Source: Cytophagales bacterium (lineage in GTDB: Bacteria > Bacteroidota > Bacteroidia > Cytophagales > Cyclobacteriaceae). Taken from it: 64,000 nucleotides of DNA. Below are positions 1 through 7,960 of this stretch, one piece after another; the stretch's first letter is position 1, and each line of letters opens with the position of its first letter. Under the pieces are notes generated by a model, which was not told the origin of the DNA, searched no databases, and saw only the letters and a program-made list of their open reading frames with translations. Where the stretch lies: assembly GCA_022360015.1 (NCBI GenBank), contig JAKSDQ010000158.1:62001-126000 (forward strand), in the 5' to 3' direction. A program made the position numbers and the translations under genes.

Positions 1-80
1 AGCTTAATTAATTTTTGGGAATGAAAACTGTCAGTTTTGTCAGATAAAACTGCACTTTTCGGTATTAAGAGGAAGTCCGG

Positions 81-437
81 CTACGGAGCATTGGGGCTTA
101 TGATAAACCTGAAGAGGGTATTAAAATATTCTGAATTGTCAACAGGTTCATCAAAATCCCTGAAATGAATAATTTCACTTACCTGTGTTAATTCCTGAAT
201 CAGATAGGACTCAAAATGAAGGTCTATATGGATAAAGTTGATAATCGCCTGGAAGGTTACCATGGCTATTTCCGCCGAGGTATTATCCTGCTTACCTGAA
301 TCATCATTGGTCACTTCCATCCGGTTGACTTGCTCCGCTCCAACCATATAGGTGGAAACTGCACCCATAAAGGTGGCGAGCGTAAGCACCAGCACCGTTA
401 AACGTGACAAAACCGATTTGTTTATCCAGTATTTCAT
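81..437 (-). CDS. small secreted or membrane-anchored hypothetical protein
   Basis: I do not recognise this protein. The reading frame opens at 467, but the ATG at 437 (MKYWINKSVL) is the better start because it puts two basic residues directly before a hydrophobic stretch (residues ~9-33) that looks like a signal peptide or single membrane anchor. The remainder is acidic and soluble-looking, with no cysteine or catalytic motif. It stands alone on the minus strand, divergent from the MOSC gene. Downstream (24-52) are short CAGTTTT/AAAACTG palindromes that could form a weak terminator hairpin. Existence as a gene is likely but not certain. Confidence 0.5.
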   Translation of the reverse strand: MKYWINKSVLSRLTVLVLTLATFMGAVSTYMVGAEQVNRMEVTNDDSGKQDNTSAEIAMVTFQAIINFIHIDLHFESYLIQELTQVSEIIHFRDFDEPVDNSEYFNTLFRFIISPNAP

Positions 438-626
438 TTTGTAGCCTGTAAAGCTAGGCATATTCAATTAAAATTCAATGCTTTAATTGACGAAATCTGC
501 TGGTCAGGCAAAGGAAAATAACATTGGAAATGTTTTTGGCATGAATCATTTTTATTTTGCAACCTAAGTTCTGTATGACAGTTAAAATAAGCGTACCAAA
601 TTATTGTCTTATCATCTGTTTTTATT

Positions 627-1277
627 ATGCAAATTGTTTCATTAAATACCGGTCAGATCAGGGAAATAAATCAAAATGGTAAAATCATTACCACAGCGAT
701 TTACAAAACGCCGGTCGACCGATCCCTGGAAGTCCATAGCCTGGGTATTGAAGGCGATCAACAGGCAGATTTACGCGTTCATGGAGGTGTGGATAAGGCG
801 GTGTATGCTTATCCCGCAGAACATTATGATTACTGGCAAAAATTGCTGAACAGCAACGAATTGCCCTACGGTATGTTCGGAGAAAATATTACCACCTCCG
901 GCTATCCGGAGGATCAGGTTTATTTTGGTGACGTGTTCCAAGCCGGCACAGCCGAATTGCAGGTTACCAGGCCGCGTCAGCCTTGTTCAAAGTTAAATTT
1001 AAAATTCAATGATAATCGAATGGCCAAAAAATTTCTGGCCAGTGGTAGAAGTGGTTTTTACTTTCGTGTATTGAAACCTGGCAGGATAAAAGCAGGGGAT
1101 CCGTTTATCAGAGTTGCCACATCTCCGGATAGATTCTCTATTCATGAGTTTAATGTGGTTTATAGTAAGGAAAAAAATAATATAGGTTTGTTGAAGAAGG
1201 TTGTAAAGGTAAAGGATGTTCCTTTGAAGTACAGGGAGCAGTTTAGGGAGCATCTTAATGGTTTATTGGAGGTTTAG
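627..1277 (+). CDS. MOSC domain-containing protein (YiiM-like)
   Basis: MOSC domains are beta-barrel sulfur-carrier domains related to the C-terminal part of molybdenum cofactor sulfurase. Stand-alone YiiM-type proteins act in molybdenum-cofactor-dependent detoxification of N-hydroxylated compounds. At 216 aa this has the usual length. Near residue 120 it carries the family signature RPRQPCSKLNLKF with the conserved cysteine, preceded by the GVDKAVYAY and MFGENITTSG segments typical of the family. The ATG at 627 is clear. It is a single gene followed by a repeat-rich non-coding stretch. The substrate cannot be told from sequence. Confidence 0.85.
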   Translation: MQIVSLNTGQIREINQNGKIITTAIYKTPVDRSLEVHSLGIEGDQQADLRVHGGVDKAVYAYPAEHYDYWQKLLNSNELPYGMFGENITTSGYPEDQVYFGDVFQAGTAELQVTRPRQPCSKLNLKFNDNRMAKKFLASGRSGFYFRVLKPGRIKAGDPFIRVATSPDRFSIHEFNVVYSKEKNNIGLLKKVVKVKDVPLKYREQFREHLNGLLEV

Positions 1278-1278
1278 G

Positions 1279-1440
1279 TAGTGGGGTAGAGGGCGGATGG
1301 AATGATGAGGTAGTGGAATAATAGATTGAGGTAGTGGAGTAATAGATTGTTAGGGTGGTGGAATAATGGATTGGTGGGAAAGTGGAATAGTGGGATTTTG
1401 GGGTAGTGGGAAGTTAGAATTTCGGGATAGTGGGGCATGG
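1279..1440 (+). repeat. degenerate G-rich tandem repeat, C-free
   Basis: This fills the 304-base gap between the MOSC and pyruvate kinase genes. Units of about 21-25 bases recur around the core GGTAGTGGAATAATAGATT, with the two best copies at 1307-1327 and 1328-1348 and more diverged copies at 1349-1372, 1373-1397, 1398-1421 and 1422-1440. From 1307 to 1421 the plus strand contains no C at all, and it has several runs of three or four G. No reading frame is maintained. The remainder of the gap (1441-1581) shows no clear element. Confidence 0.75.
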
Positions 1441-1581
1441 TCGAGGGGAGGTGTGCAGGATATTGGATTGAGCAGGTGTTAAGTTTTTGTTAACTTTCAT
1501 AGAATTGGGTTTTTCGGCCTATTCAACTGGATAAAAAATGATTATTTTCGGGCTTTAAGTTTTCAAAAGCACATGCGGTAA

Positions 1582-3411
1582 ATGAAATTCAAAAAAGAGA
1601 AAATCCATTCTCTTATTGACGCCATAGAGGTCATAATACGGCGGTTAAAGCAGGCTGAAAATGACCAGACACATTTGTTGGAAGAAATACACCCTAATGC
1701 ACGATTAAGTGCGATGAATCTTATTCATTATCGTAATCTCAGGGAATATGATATCCGTGATGTGCAGAAAAAGCTCGGCAACATGGGGCTTTCGCGACTG
1801 GCCAAAGCAGAGTCGCATATTATGGCCAGTTTGATATCGCTGGAACAGATCCTCCGAAAAATGTGTGAAGAACCGGTTGACGAAAATTCAAAACCACCGT
1901 TTTCTATTAAAAAAGGACAAAAGATACTGGCCGCAAATACTAAATCATTGTTTGGCTACCGTTCAAAAAACAGGCGCGTTAGAATAATGGTAACGCAACC
2001 TACGGAATCGGCCTATAATTATCAGTTGGTTCATAACATGGTGGCAGCGGGAATGAATTGTGCCAGGATTAACTGCGCTCATGATGGTCCTGAGACCTGG
2101 CTGAAAATTATCGACAATGTGCATCTGGCTGGGGAAAAGCTGAAAAAGAAGTGTAAAATTACTATGGACCTTGGTGGGCCGAAAATCAGGACAGGCACGA
2201 TTATTCCCGGGCCAAAGGTTAAAAAATTCAGGCCTGCACGCGATGAATGGGGAAAAGTGATCACTCCTGCCCAAATTGTACTGGTTCCGTCACTAACTTT
2301 GGAGTCTGCCGGTAACATGGTTCCGGTGCCAACCGAATGGTTGGATAAACTAGGTGCTGGTGACAAAATCTTTTTCCAGGATACCAGGGATAAGTTAAGG
2401 GTATTGAAAATCGAGGAAACCGGTGATGGTTTTGCGATGGCCCACTGCTATGATACATCTTACATAGCCACAGGAACCAAATTTATCTCCAACATAAATG
2501 GAAGCAAGGAGATTGTGGAGGTCGGTGAAATGCCATGTATAGAGCAAAATCTGATGCTAAAGGCTGGCGACCGGTTGATTGTCCATAAGGAGCGCCAGCC
2601 AGGACGCCCGGCCACATATGATGAGGAAGGTCGCCAATTGACGGAAGCCCATGTCTCCTGCACATGGCCCGAAATAGTAGACCATATTCGAATCGGAGAA
2701 AAGATACACTTTGATGATGGCAAAATTACAGGAAAAATTGTAGATGCTGACGAGCACAGGTTTGTGGTGGAGATAACTTATGCCAGGGAAATGGGAGCCA
2801 AATTAAAAGCCGACAAAGGAATTAATCTGCCTGAAACCAAATGGCATATCAGTGGTTTAACAGAGAAAGATAAAAATGACCTGAAATTTGTAGCCGAGCA
2901 TGCTGATGTGGTAAATATGTCTTTCGTAAACGGTCCTTCGGATGTAGCCGAACTGATTGAAGAGATAGAAAAGTTAAATACAACTGATAAACTGGGGATC
3001 ATTTTAAAGATTGAAACGCAACATGGATTCAACCATTTGACCGAAATACTGCTGGAAGCCATGAAGCTAAAGAAAGTGGGTGTGATGATTGCCAGGGGAG
3101 ACCTGGCTATTGAAATTGGCTGGGACAATATCGCTCGCATACAAAACGAAATGCTGGCCGTTTGTAACGCTGCCCACGTCCCTGTAGTATGGGCCACGCA
3201 AGTGTTGGAAAACCTGGCGAAAAAAGGGATTCCTTCCCGCTCCGAAATCACCGATGCAGCCACCTCCATCAAAGCGGAATGCGTCATGTTAAATAAAGGA
3301 CCCCATATTACGGAGGCCATCCGGCTCCTGGACACTATTTTAAAAGGCATGGAAAATTACCAGGATAAAAACGCACCTATGCTACCCGCACTGGAAACAG
3401 CAGGGGGTTGA
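1582..3411 (+). CDS. pyruvate kinase-like protein with N-terminal extension and no C-terminal domain
   Basis: Pyruvate kinase transfers phosphate from phosphoenolpyruvate to ADP. The active-site parts of the A barrel are here: ARINCAHD (substrate-binding Arg and Asn), DLGGPKIRTG, the signature ILKIETQHGF with its catalytic lysine, and ARGDLAIEIG with metal-binding acids. Three things are odd. About 130 N-terminal residues rich in charged helix precede the barrel. The segment between RTG and the second half of the barrel is ~220 aa, about twice a normal B domain. The protein stops at ILKGMENYQ, so the allosteric C domain is missing. It is monocistronic. Whether it works as a pyruvate kinase or on another enol-phosphate is open. 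Confidence 0.8.
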   Translation: MKFKKEKIHSLIDAIEVIIRRLKQAENDQTHLLEEIHPNARLSAMNLIHYRNLREYDIRDVQKKLGNMGLSRLAKAESHIMASLISLEQILRKMCEEPVDENSKPPFSIKKGQKILAANTKSLFGYRSKNRRVRIMVTQPTESAYNYQLVHNMVAAGMNCARINCAHDGPETWLKIIDNVHLAGEKLKKKCKITMDLGGPKIRTGTIIPGPKVKKFRPARDEWGKVITPAQIVLVPSLTLESAGNMVPVPTEWLDKLGAGDKIFFQDTRDKLRVLKIEETGDGFAMAHCYDTSYIATGTKFISNINGSKEIVEVGEMPCIEQNLMLKAGDRLIVHKERQPGRPATYDEEGRQLTEAHVSCTWPEIVDHIRIGEKIHFDDGKITGKIVDADEHRFVVEITYAREMGAKLKADKGINLPETKWHISGLTEKDKNDLKFVAEHADVVNMSFVNGPSDVAELIEEIEKLNTTDKLGIILKIETQHGFNHLTEILLEAMKLKKVGVMIARGDLAIEIGWDNIARIQNEMLAVCNAAHVPVVWATQVLENLAKKGIPSRSEITDAATSIKAECVMLNKGPHITEAIRLLDTILKGMENYQDKNAPMLPALETAGG

Positions 3412-3449
3412 GAGTGAGTTTGGGTGTGAGTGTGGGTGTGGGTTTTAGA
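3412..3449 (+). repeat. G/T-rich simple tract after the pyruvate kinase-like gene
   Basis: Immediately after the stop codon the plus strand reads as alternating GTGAG, GTGGGT and TTGGGT words and has no C until 3450. It resembles the C-free repeat on the other side of the same gene, without sharing the 21-25-base unit. The remainder of the gap to the CDF gene (3450-3542) shows no strong terminator for these converging genes. Confidence 0.5.
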
Positions 3450-3542
3450 CAGGTATCGTCTTTCTTTCGGGATTTGGATCGTGTTTTTTCATGGGTCTGT
3501 CTTAGAGTGTACGGATAATGCCTTATCTCATGGTTTTTCACG

Positions 3543-4445
3543 TCAACAGTTGATAAGCGCACATTTTTCCTGGTTGTTTTCAAATTCAATAGTGGCATGG
3601 TGTACACCTTTTCTAACCAGGTTTTCTTTAATAGCTGACTTAAGATCATTTAGCTGATCCATAGACAGGCTCTCATTCAAAACCAGGTGAACAGTCAAAA
3701 TATTGTATTCCCCATCCATCGACCAGATATGAAAATCATGGTAATCCTCAATTTGTGGAATGCCAGCCAGGTAGCTCTTAATCGCGTTGACATCTGCATT
3801 CACAGGAATACCTTGCAGGATGATCTGAAACGTATGTTTTAGGTTTTTCATGACATTCAATAGGATATAGGCACTGATCAGTAGGGAAAGTATTGGGTCA
3901 ATAACGGGTAAATCAAAGAAATACATAATCACAGCCCCGATCAAAACCGCGACCCATCCCATTACATCTTCAATCAGGTGTAACCTCACCACTTTTTCAT
4001 TGAAGGAAGCCCCACCTTTTAACCTGATTACCGCGGCCCCATTAAACATTACCCCTAAAATTGCTAATATGATCATACCCTTGGCATCGCTGGGTTGCGG
4101 CTGTATCAACCTGGGAATAGCCTCGATCAGGATAAATATACTTCCTACCAGAAGAATAATCGAATTGATAATGGCTCCTAAAAGGGAAAAGCGTTTATAG
4201 CCATACGAAAAAGTATTGTCACGCCCCCGGATAGAGATTTTCTGAAAGTACCATGCCAATGCCAGCGATAACGTATCACCCAAGTCGTGCAAGGCATCCG
4301 ATAAAATTGCCACACTGTTAGTCATCAGCCCCCCGACAATTTCTATAATGGTAAAAAAGAAATTGAGGAAAAAGGCAACTTTTATATTTTTTTTACCCCC
4401 ATGACGGTGGCTTCCTGACGACCCATGCTGATGGTGATGATGCAT
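3543..4445 (-). CDS. cation diffusion facilitator (CDF) metal exporter, ZnT/CzcD type
   Basis: CDF proteins export Zn2+ and related divalent metals across the inner membrane in exchange for protons. The 300-aa protein starts with a histidine-rich leader (MHHHHQHGSSGSHRHGG), as many zinc CDF members do. It then has six predicted membrane segments, the transmembrane metal-site motif SDALHDLGD (residues ~48-56) in helix 2, and a C-terminal cytoplasmic ferredoxin-like domain containing HDFHIWS. It faces the pyruvate kinase-like gene tail to tail. It lies downstream of the broken MerR regulator with a 236-base gap (4446-4681) in which I see no convincing element. Confidence 0.93.
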   Translation of the reverse strand: MHHHHQHGSSGSHRHGGKKNIKVAFFLNFFFTIIEIVGGLMTNSVAILSDALHDLGDTLSLALAWYFQKISIRGRDNTFSYGYKRFSLLGAIINSIILLVGSIFILIEAIPRLIQPQPSDAKGMIILAILGVMFNGAAVIRLKGGASFNEKVVRLHLIEDVMGWVAVLIGAVIMYFFDLPVIDPILSLLISAYILLNVMKNLKHTFQIILQGIPVNADVNAIKSYLAGIPQIEDYHDFHIWSMDGEYNILTVHLVLNESLSMDQLNDLKSAIKENLVRKGVHHATIEFENNQEKCALINC

Positions 4446-4681
4446 TTATCAATTTTTAAAGGAGGCTACGACCATTATCCCGCACCTTTGACCGGCAACG
4501 GCAACTCCCTTAAAAATACCGATTTTTATCGTAATAATTAAACCTGCAATCCTTACATTTTTTGTCAGGATACAGATTCTTAGGTACACTGGCTGCATTC
4601 ATTATGCGTTACAGTATATCTGATTACCCAGTAAAAAAGCACTGAAATTCATGGTTTAAAAATTGTTTCATCAATTTTATG

Positions 4682-5446
4682 TCATTCCTTGACCTGCAAA
4701 TTATTGTCACAAAATACCTCGATAGCCTTCTGCATAAACTCAGCTAATCCTTGCACATATTTTTCATAATACTGCTTGAATCGCTCATCTTCAACATACA
4801 TCCTGCCCAGCGCCTCATATCTTTCCCTGCTTACTTCATAATACAAATTCATTTGTCGAAAATGCCTCAAAATTACCCGCTGAACCCGGATATCGGCAGG
4901 ATTGAATCCAACCATGCTAGCCAGAAGCCTGTTGATTTCTTCGTCCTCCTTTTTGTGTTTTTTCCATCCTTTTTTACCTTTTTCGCGAATTCGTTTCCCT
5001 GTTTCATCCAGGCGCTCCTGCCCCCACCTTTGCACGACTTCATCCTTTATCTGTTTGATTTCATCCTGATTAAATCCATCGTACAATTCTTTGTCACTAA
5101 TCATTTTCTCTTTGCTTTTTAAGTTTTCAATGGTTCTGTCAATTGTCAGAAGCAGTTGATGCAAACGATTTGTTTGCTTTGCAATTTGCTCTTTATGAAA
5201 CTTCAGGGCCTTAAGTGTATCAAAGTCCGGATTGTTAATGATTTGCCCTATCTCCTTTAATGGGATATCCATCTCCCGGTAAAACAGAATTTGCTGCAAC
5301 TTAAGAAGTTGCTACGGTGTGTAGATACGATAGCCCTTTTCCGACCTTTGAGCAGGTTTTAATAACCCAAGCTGATCGTAGTAATGCAGGGTCCTGACAC
5401 TCACCCGTGCCAATCCTGAGAGCTCTTTTACAGTATATGTTTTCAA
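4682..5446 (-). pseudogene. MerR-family regulator with TipAS domain, interrupted by an in-frame amber codon
   Basis: The conceptual protein (TTG at 5446) runs LKTYTVKELSGLARVSVRTL, continuing LHYYDQLGLLKPAQ and GYRIYTP. This is a textbook MerR winged-helix N terminus. A TAG follows at 5314-5312, where family members usually have Glu or Asp, and the same frame continues QLLKLQQILFYREMDIPLKE. It then runs into a TipAS-like ligand-binding domain (residues ~130-250) and ends normally. No frameshift is needed. One GAG-to-TAG change explains the break. The TipAS half could be made alone from TTG 5299, as TipAS is made from tipA in Streptomyces, but recent inactivation or a sequencing error is simpler. 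Confidence 0.8.
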
Positions 5447-5466
5447 ATCATTGCCAACAACTGTAG

Positions 5467-5499
5467 CAAAGGTATACTATCACGTAACGTAAGGGTCAA
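5467..5499 (-). promoter_or_regulatory. promoter and MerR-type dyad of the broken regulator
   Basis: On the minus strand, TTGACC (5499-5494) and TACCTTTG (5474-5467) match the Bacteroidota -33 TTG and -7 TAnnTTTG elements with 22 bases between TTG and TA. The spacer holds ACGT-T-ACGT, extended imperfectly to TTACGTTACGTGA. A dyad inside the spacer is where MerR proteins bind. Transcription would start about 14 bases before the TTG start codon at 5446. The intact operator beside a broken coding sequence suggests the damage is recent. Confidence 0.55.
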
Positions 5500-5942
5500 G
5501 AAAAAATACATTTTTTAAAAAACATTCAATGGCTTTCAGCAACACCATATCAATATGATTGAACTGGTATGGCAGCCTAACAGTTGATTTATGCTTCTAA
5601 AAAAAGCATATTTTGTGTAGTGATAGCCTGTATGATTATTTTTTACACGGGTTGAAAAAATCACAAGGAATTCAGGATTTTATAGTCTTACAGCATTTTA
5701 GGTTCTCGTTGCCAAGCAGTTGCTTCAGGCTCAAAATAGGCATCGCGTAAGCAACAGGCACCCATATGCCGGGCAAAAAGACAAAAGGAAATGTGGCAAC
5801 GAGGGTGTTGGCAGGTTCATTATTAAAGAACTGCCGTTTTTCAGACCTGCCATTTGGGCGCTATCATCGAGTGTATGTCTATACTTGCCTTAATTGAGTT
5901 AAAGAACTTTATTAAGAAAAGGTTTTAAGCCATAGAAATTAA
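5500..5942. other. non-coding stretch with nested inverted repeats
   Basis: There is no supportable gene in this stretch. It holds several inverted repeats: TATGCTT/AAGCATA (5590-5610, loop of 7); a perfect 10-base pair CTCGTTGCCA (5705-5714) and TGGCAACGAG (5794-5803), enclosing a second pair GTTGCTT/AAGCAAC; and GGCAGGT (~5811-5817) with ACCTGCC (~5843-5849). The paired arms could fold into a branched RNA or single-stranded DNA structure. It sits directly downstream of the PIN operon and could be its terminator region or the remains of a mobile element. Confidence 0.45.
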
Positions 5943-6563
5943 TTAAGCATAAGATCTTAAGTTCAGTAAATTTTTTTCAATAGTGATAATTTCAATATCC
6001 TCAATTTTCCAGTCGCTGTCATGTGTGATAATCGAGAGTTTTGATGGCAAATTCAATGATTTTAGGAGTTCGTAATAGTAGTAGTCATTAAAATCCAGAT
6101 GCGCAGGGCAAGATTCAACAACTTGTTTTTCCAATAACATTTGATGTCCGTTGTCATCAATGATTTTGACTATTTGATCTTTCTTTAAAAGTGTAGAAAT
6201 ATTATCCGCTATTGTCTCAAGGTTTTCTGTGTAATGTTTTTTATGACGATTTCTATAATCCCTTTTAAAATCAAATTTTTCAGGTAATCTACCATTATAA
6301 ACCTTCATTCGCAATTTATTCAAGGCCACAACCCGCATATACGTGTTTATTATTTCTGAAATCAATAAACTACAGACCAGCACCTTTGACTGAGGATTAT
6401 TCTTTTCAAAAAGCTTAAAAAAAATTTTAGAGTAATGCTTCTGTACGTCGTCAGTGCTGCTAAAGTCATTTAACGCAAAAATCCATACATTGGCATCCAG
6501 AAAATAGTGTTGGTCTTTGGGGGAATAAGTTCTCAGGTCAGAGATATTGAGGAATTTCGGCAC
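5943..6563 (-). CDS. PIN-domain ribonuclease
   Basis: PIN domains are metal-dependent RNases, often toxins. The 206-aa protein opens with the PIN strand HYFLDANVWIF (Asp23) after a short leader. It has a conserved acid in LLISEIINTYMR (Glu70) and further acids in DFNDYYY (Asp157, Asp160) and THDSDW (Asp182, Asp184), so a full acidic active site is plausible. The start is GTG and overlaps the stop of the STAS-like gene by one base (TAGTG), indicating translational coupling. It is longer than typical VapC toxins (~130 aa), with an extra basic segment around residues 80-110. There is no VapB-type antitoxin beside it. The partners here are a STAS-like protein and a GHKL ATPase. The operon is distinctly AT-rich. 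Confidence 0.8.
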   Translation of the reverse strand: MPKFLNISDLRTYSPKDQHYFLDANVWIFALNDFSSTDDVQKHYSKIFFKLFEKNNPQSKVLVCSLLISEIINTYMRVVALNKLRMKVYNGRLPEKFDFKRDYRNRHKKHYTENLETIADNISTLLKKDQIVKIIDDNGHQMLLEKQVVESCPAHLDFNDYYYYELLKSLNLPSKLSIITHDSDWKIEDIEIITIEKNLLNLRSYA

Positions 6564-6901
6564 TAGGAATTGATTATTGAATTCATGCTGTCCTCATGCA
6601 GCTTCCTCGCATTTTCATCAGAACCAAGCTCCCGGGCTTGCTCAATTTTGCGTTTCCATATTGCGCTTAAATCTTTAAAAATCAGCATCTTATCTAAAAA
6701 TTCAGTGTTGAACTCCAGATACAATTTGCCAATGCTAGCGTTAGTAAATGCTGTCACAACTTCCTCAATCCCATTAAAAGATAACGTAATTGGCTCATTA
6801 TCCTGGATTTCGGACTTTACAAATTCATATAACTTCAACCCTTTTCCCGGGGAAATTGCTGAACGGCTGTTGATGATATCTTTTACAAGGTAGTTTTTCA
6901 T
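6563..6901 (-). CDS. STAS-like domain protein (DUF4325)
   Basis: This 112-aa protein has the DUF4325 pattern: a short N-terminal segment, the strand NEPITLSFNGIEEVVTAF, then TNASIGKLYLEF, where STAS anti-anti-sigma factors carry their regulatory serine loop (Ser56 here). STAS proteins bind GHKL kinases in partner-switching cascades and are released or captured by phosphorylation. DUF4325 is often found beside GHKL ATPases, as here: the ATPase gene ends 29 bases upstream, and the PIN gene starts on this gene's stop codon. A role as switch protein between ATPase and nuclease is inferred from this arrangement. Confidence 0.78.
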   Translation of the reverse strand: MKNYLVKDIINSRSAISPGKGLKLYEFVKSEIQDNEPITLSFNGIEEVVTAFTNASIGKLYLEFNTEFLDKMLIFKDLSAIWKRKIEQARELGSDENARKLHEDSMNSIINS

Positions 6902-6930
6902 CTTTATAAATCTTAAATTTAATAAAAAAA

Positions 6931-7779
6931 TCAGATTTTTCTAAAAATCAAATGAATCATGGCCCCCGGAAAAGGATTTTTTATCCTGTAATTCATGTAA
7001 TGTCCTCCGGACAACGTCCAATAGCCTAAACCAGATATGATATGTATCGATCCATTATTACTTTTACAATAATCGATAATATCCTGCAAACCATACCCTC
7101 CTGGGCCATATTCCCTATTTTTGGTGGTATTACCCGGTTTTACTGCCCAATCTATAGCTGCTATATCTGTTTTTATGTCCGGGTTAGAAATTTTGATTTT
7201 TTTAAAAAACCCGTCTCCTAAATCCAGTAAAGTAAATTTTAACAAGTTTTTGTTTGGAAAGTATTGACCACAGGTATAAACCTTGTTGGTATTGGCATGT
7301 AATTCCGCATTTACAAAAACTTCGCTGAACGCCGTCTTCAATTGTTTAACAGTACTAAAAGGCAAGTGATCCAATGCCCGGTGTCCAAAGAAATCTTTTT
7401 TAAGATAAAAGGTAAATGCATCATCATTCTCCGGAGCAAACGTTTTTAAAGGAATTGTTGATTCTCTTTGATCATAAATTAGCCGCTTGTTTCCGGACAA
7501 ATAATTGAAAAAACCGTTACGAAATAAAACATGCATGTGGTCTGGGATTTCCACATAAATATAGAGCTTATTTTCCCATCTTAGTTTTCCAATGATGGCC
7601 AAAAGTAAAGATGACAGGTTTGCATCGAACATCTCAACAGCCCAGATATTTAAGGAAATTGTAGTGTACTTAAGCTTTTTTGCAAAAAAATAGAATTTCA
7701 TTATCTCCTCATATCCAAGATGGTTGGTCATGACTTCCTTCACTTCAATCGCATATTGGTGTTTACTGGTTTGTATCAA
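6931..7779 (-). CDS. GHKL (histidine-kinase-like) ATPase with N-terminal STAS-like half
   Basis: Residues ~140-280 form a GHKL ATPase: N box FSEVFVNAELHA (Glu153, Asn157), G1 box DLGDGF (186-191) and G2 box GPGGYGLQDI (225-234). No phospho-accepting histidine or membrane segment is visible, so it resembles RsbW/SpoIIAB-type switch kinases rather than a sensor kinase. Residues ~17-100 (FDANLSSLLLAIIGKL, then FRNGFFNYLSG) look like a STAS-type fold. The frame opens with TTG at 7779; an ATG at 7731 is preceded by GAAGGAAG and is the alternative start. It is the first gene of the operon with DUF4325 and PIN. A TAATTTTG -7 match lies at 7863-7856. Confidence 0.82.
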   Translation of the reverse strand: MIQTSKHQYAIEVKEVMTNHLGYEEIMKFYFFAKKLKYTTISLNIWAVEMFDANLSSLLLAIIGKLRWENKLYIYVEIPDHMHVLFRNGFFNYLSGNKRLIYDQRESTIPLKTFAPENDDAFTFYLKKDFFGHRALDHLPFSTVKQLKTAFSEVFVNAELHANTNKVYTCGQYFPNKNLLKFTLLDLGDGFFKKIKISNPDIKTDIAAIDWAVKPGNTTKNREYGPGGYGLQDIIDYCKSNNGSIHIISGLGYWTLSGGHYMNYRIKNPFPGAMIHLIFRKI

Positions 7780-7960
7780 CTTATGTCAGCTTTTTTGATA
7801 AAAAATCTGTAATCTTTATACGAAAAATCAAGTCTTTGACATAGAGCTATGATTTCAAAATTACCAGGAATATATTATGGTCTATCAGCCAGCTTAAAAA
7901 AGGTTAATTTAATACGATTAATGAAAATACCAAAATCTGATCCGGGTTAAATTTGGGAAA

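Noticed and set aside
2778-3350. 190-aa open frame on the minus strand inside the pyruvate kinase-like gene
   Set aside because: It is fully covered by a well-conserved gene in another frame and has a serine/phenylalanine-rich shadow composition.
5590-5617. TATGCTT/AAGCATA hairpin as a terminator
   Set aside because: The T-run after the stem is short and no gene on that strand ends nearby. It is kept only as part of the structured region.
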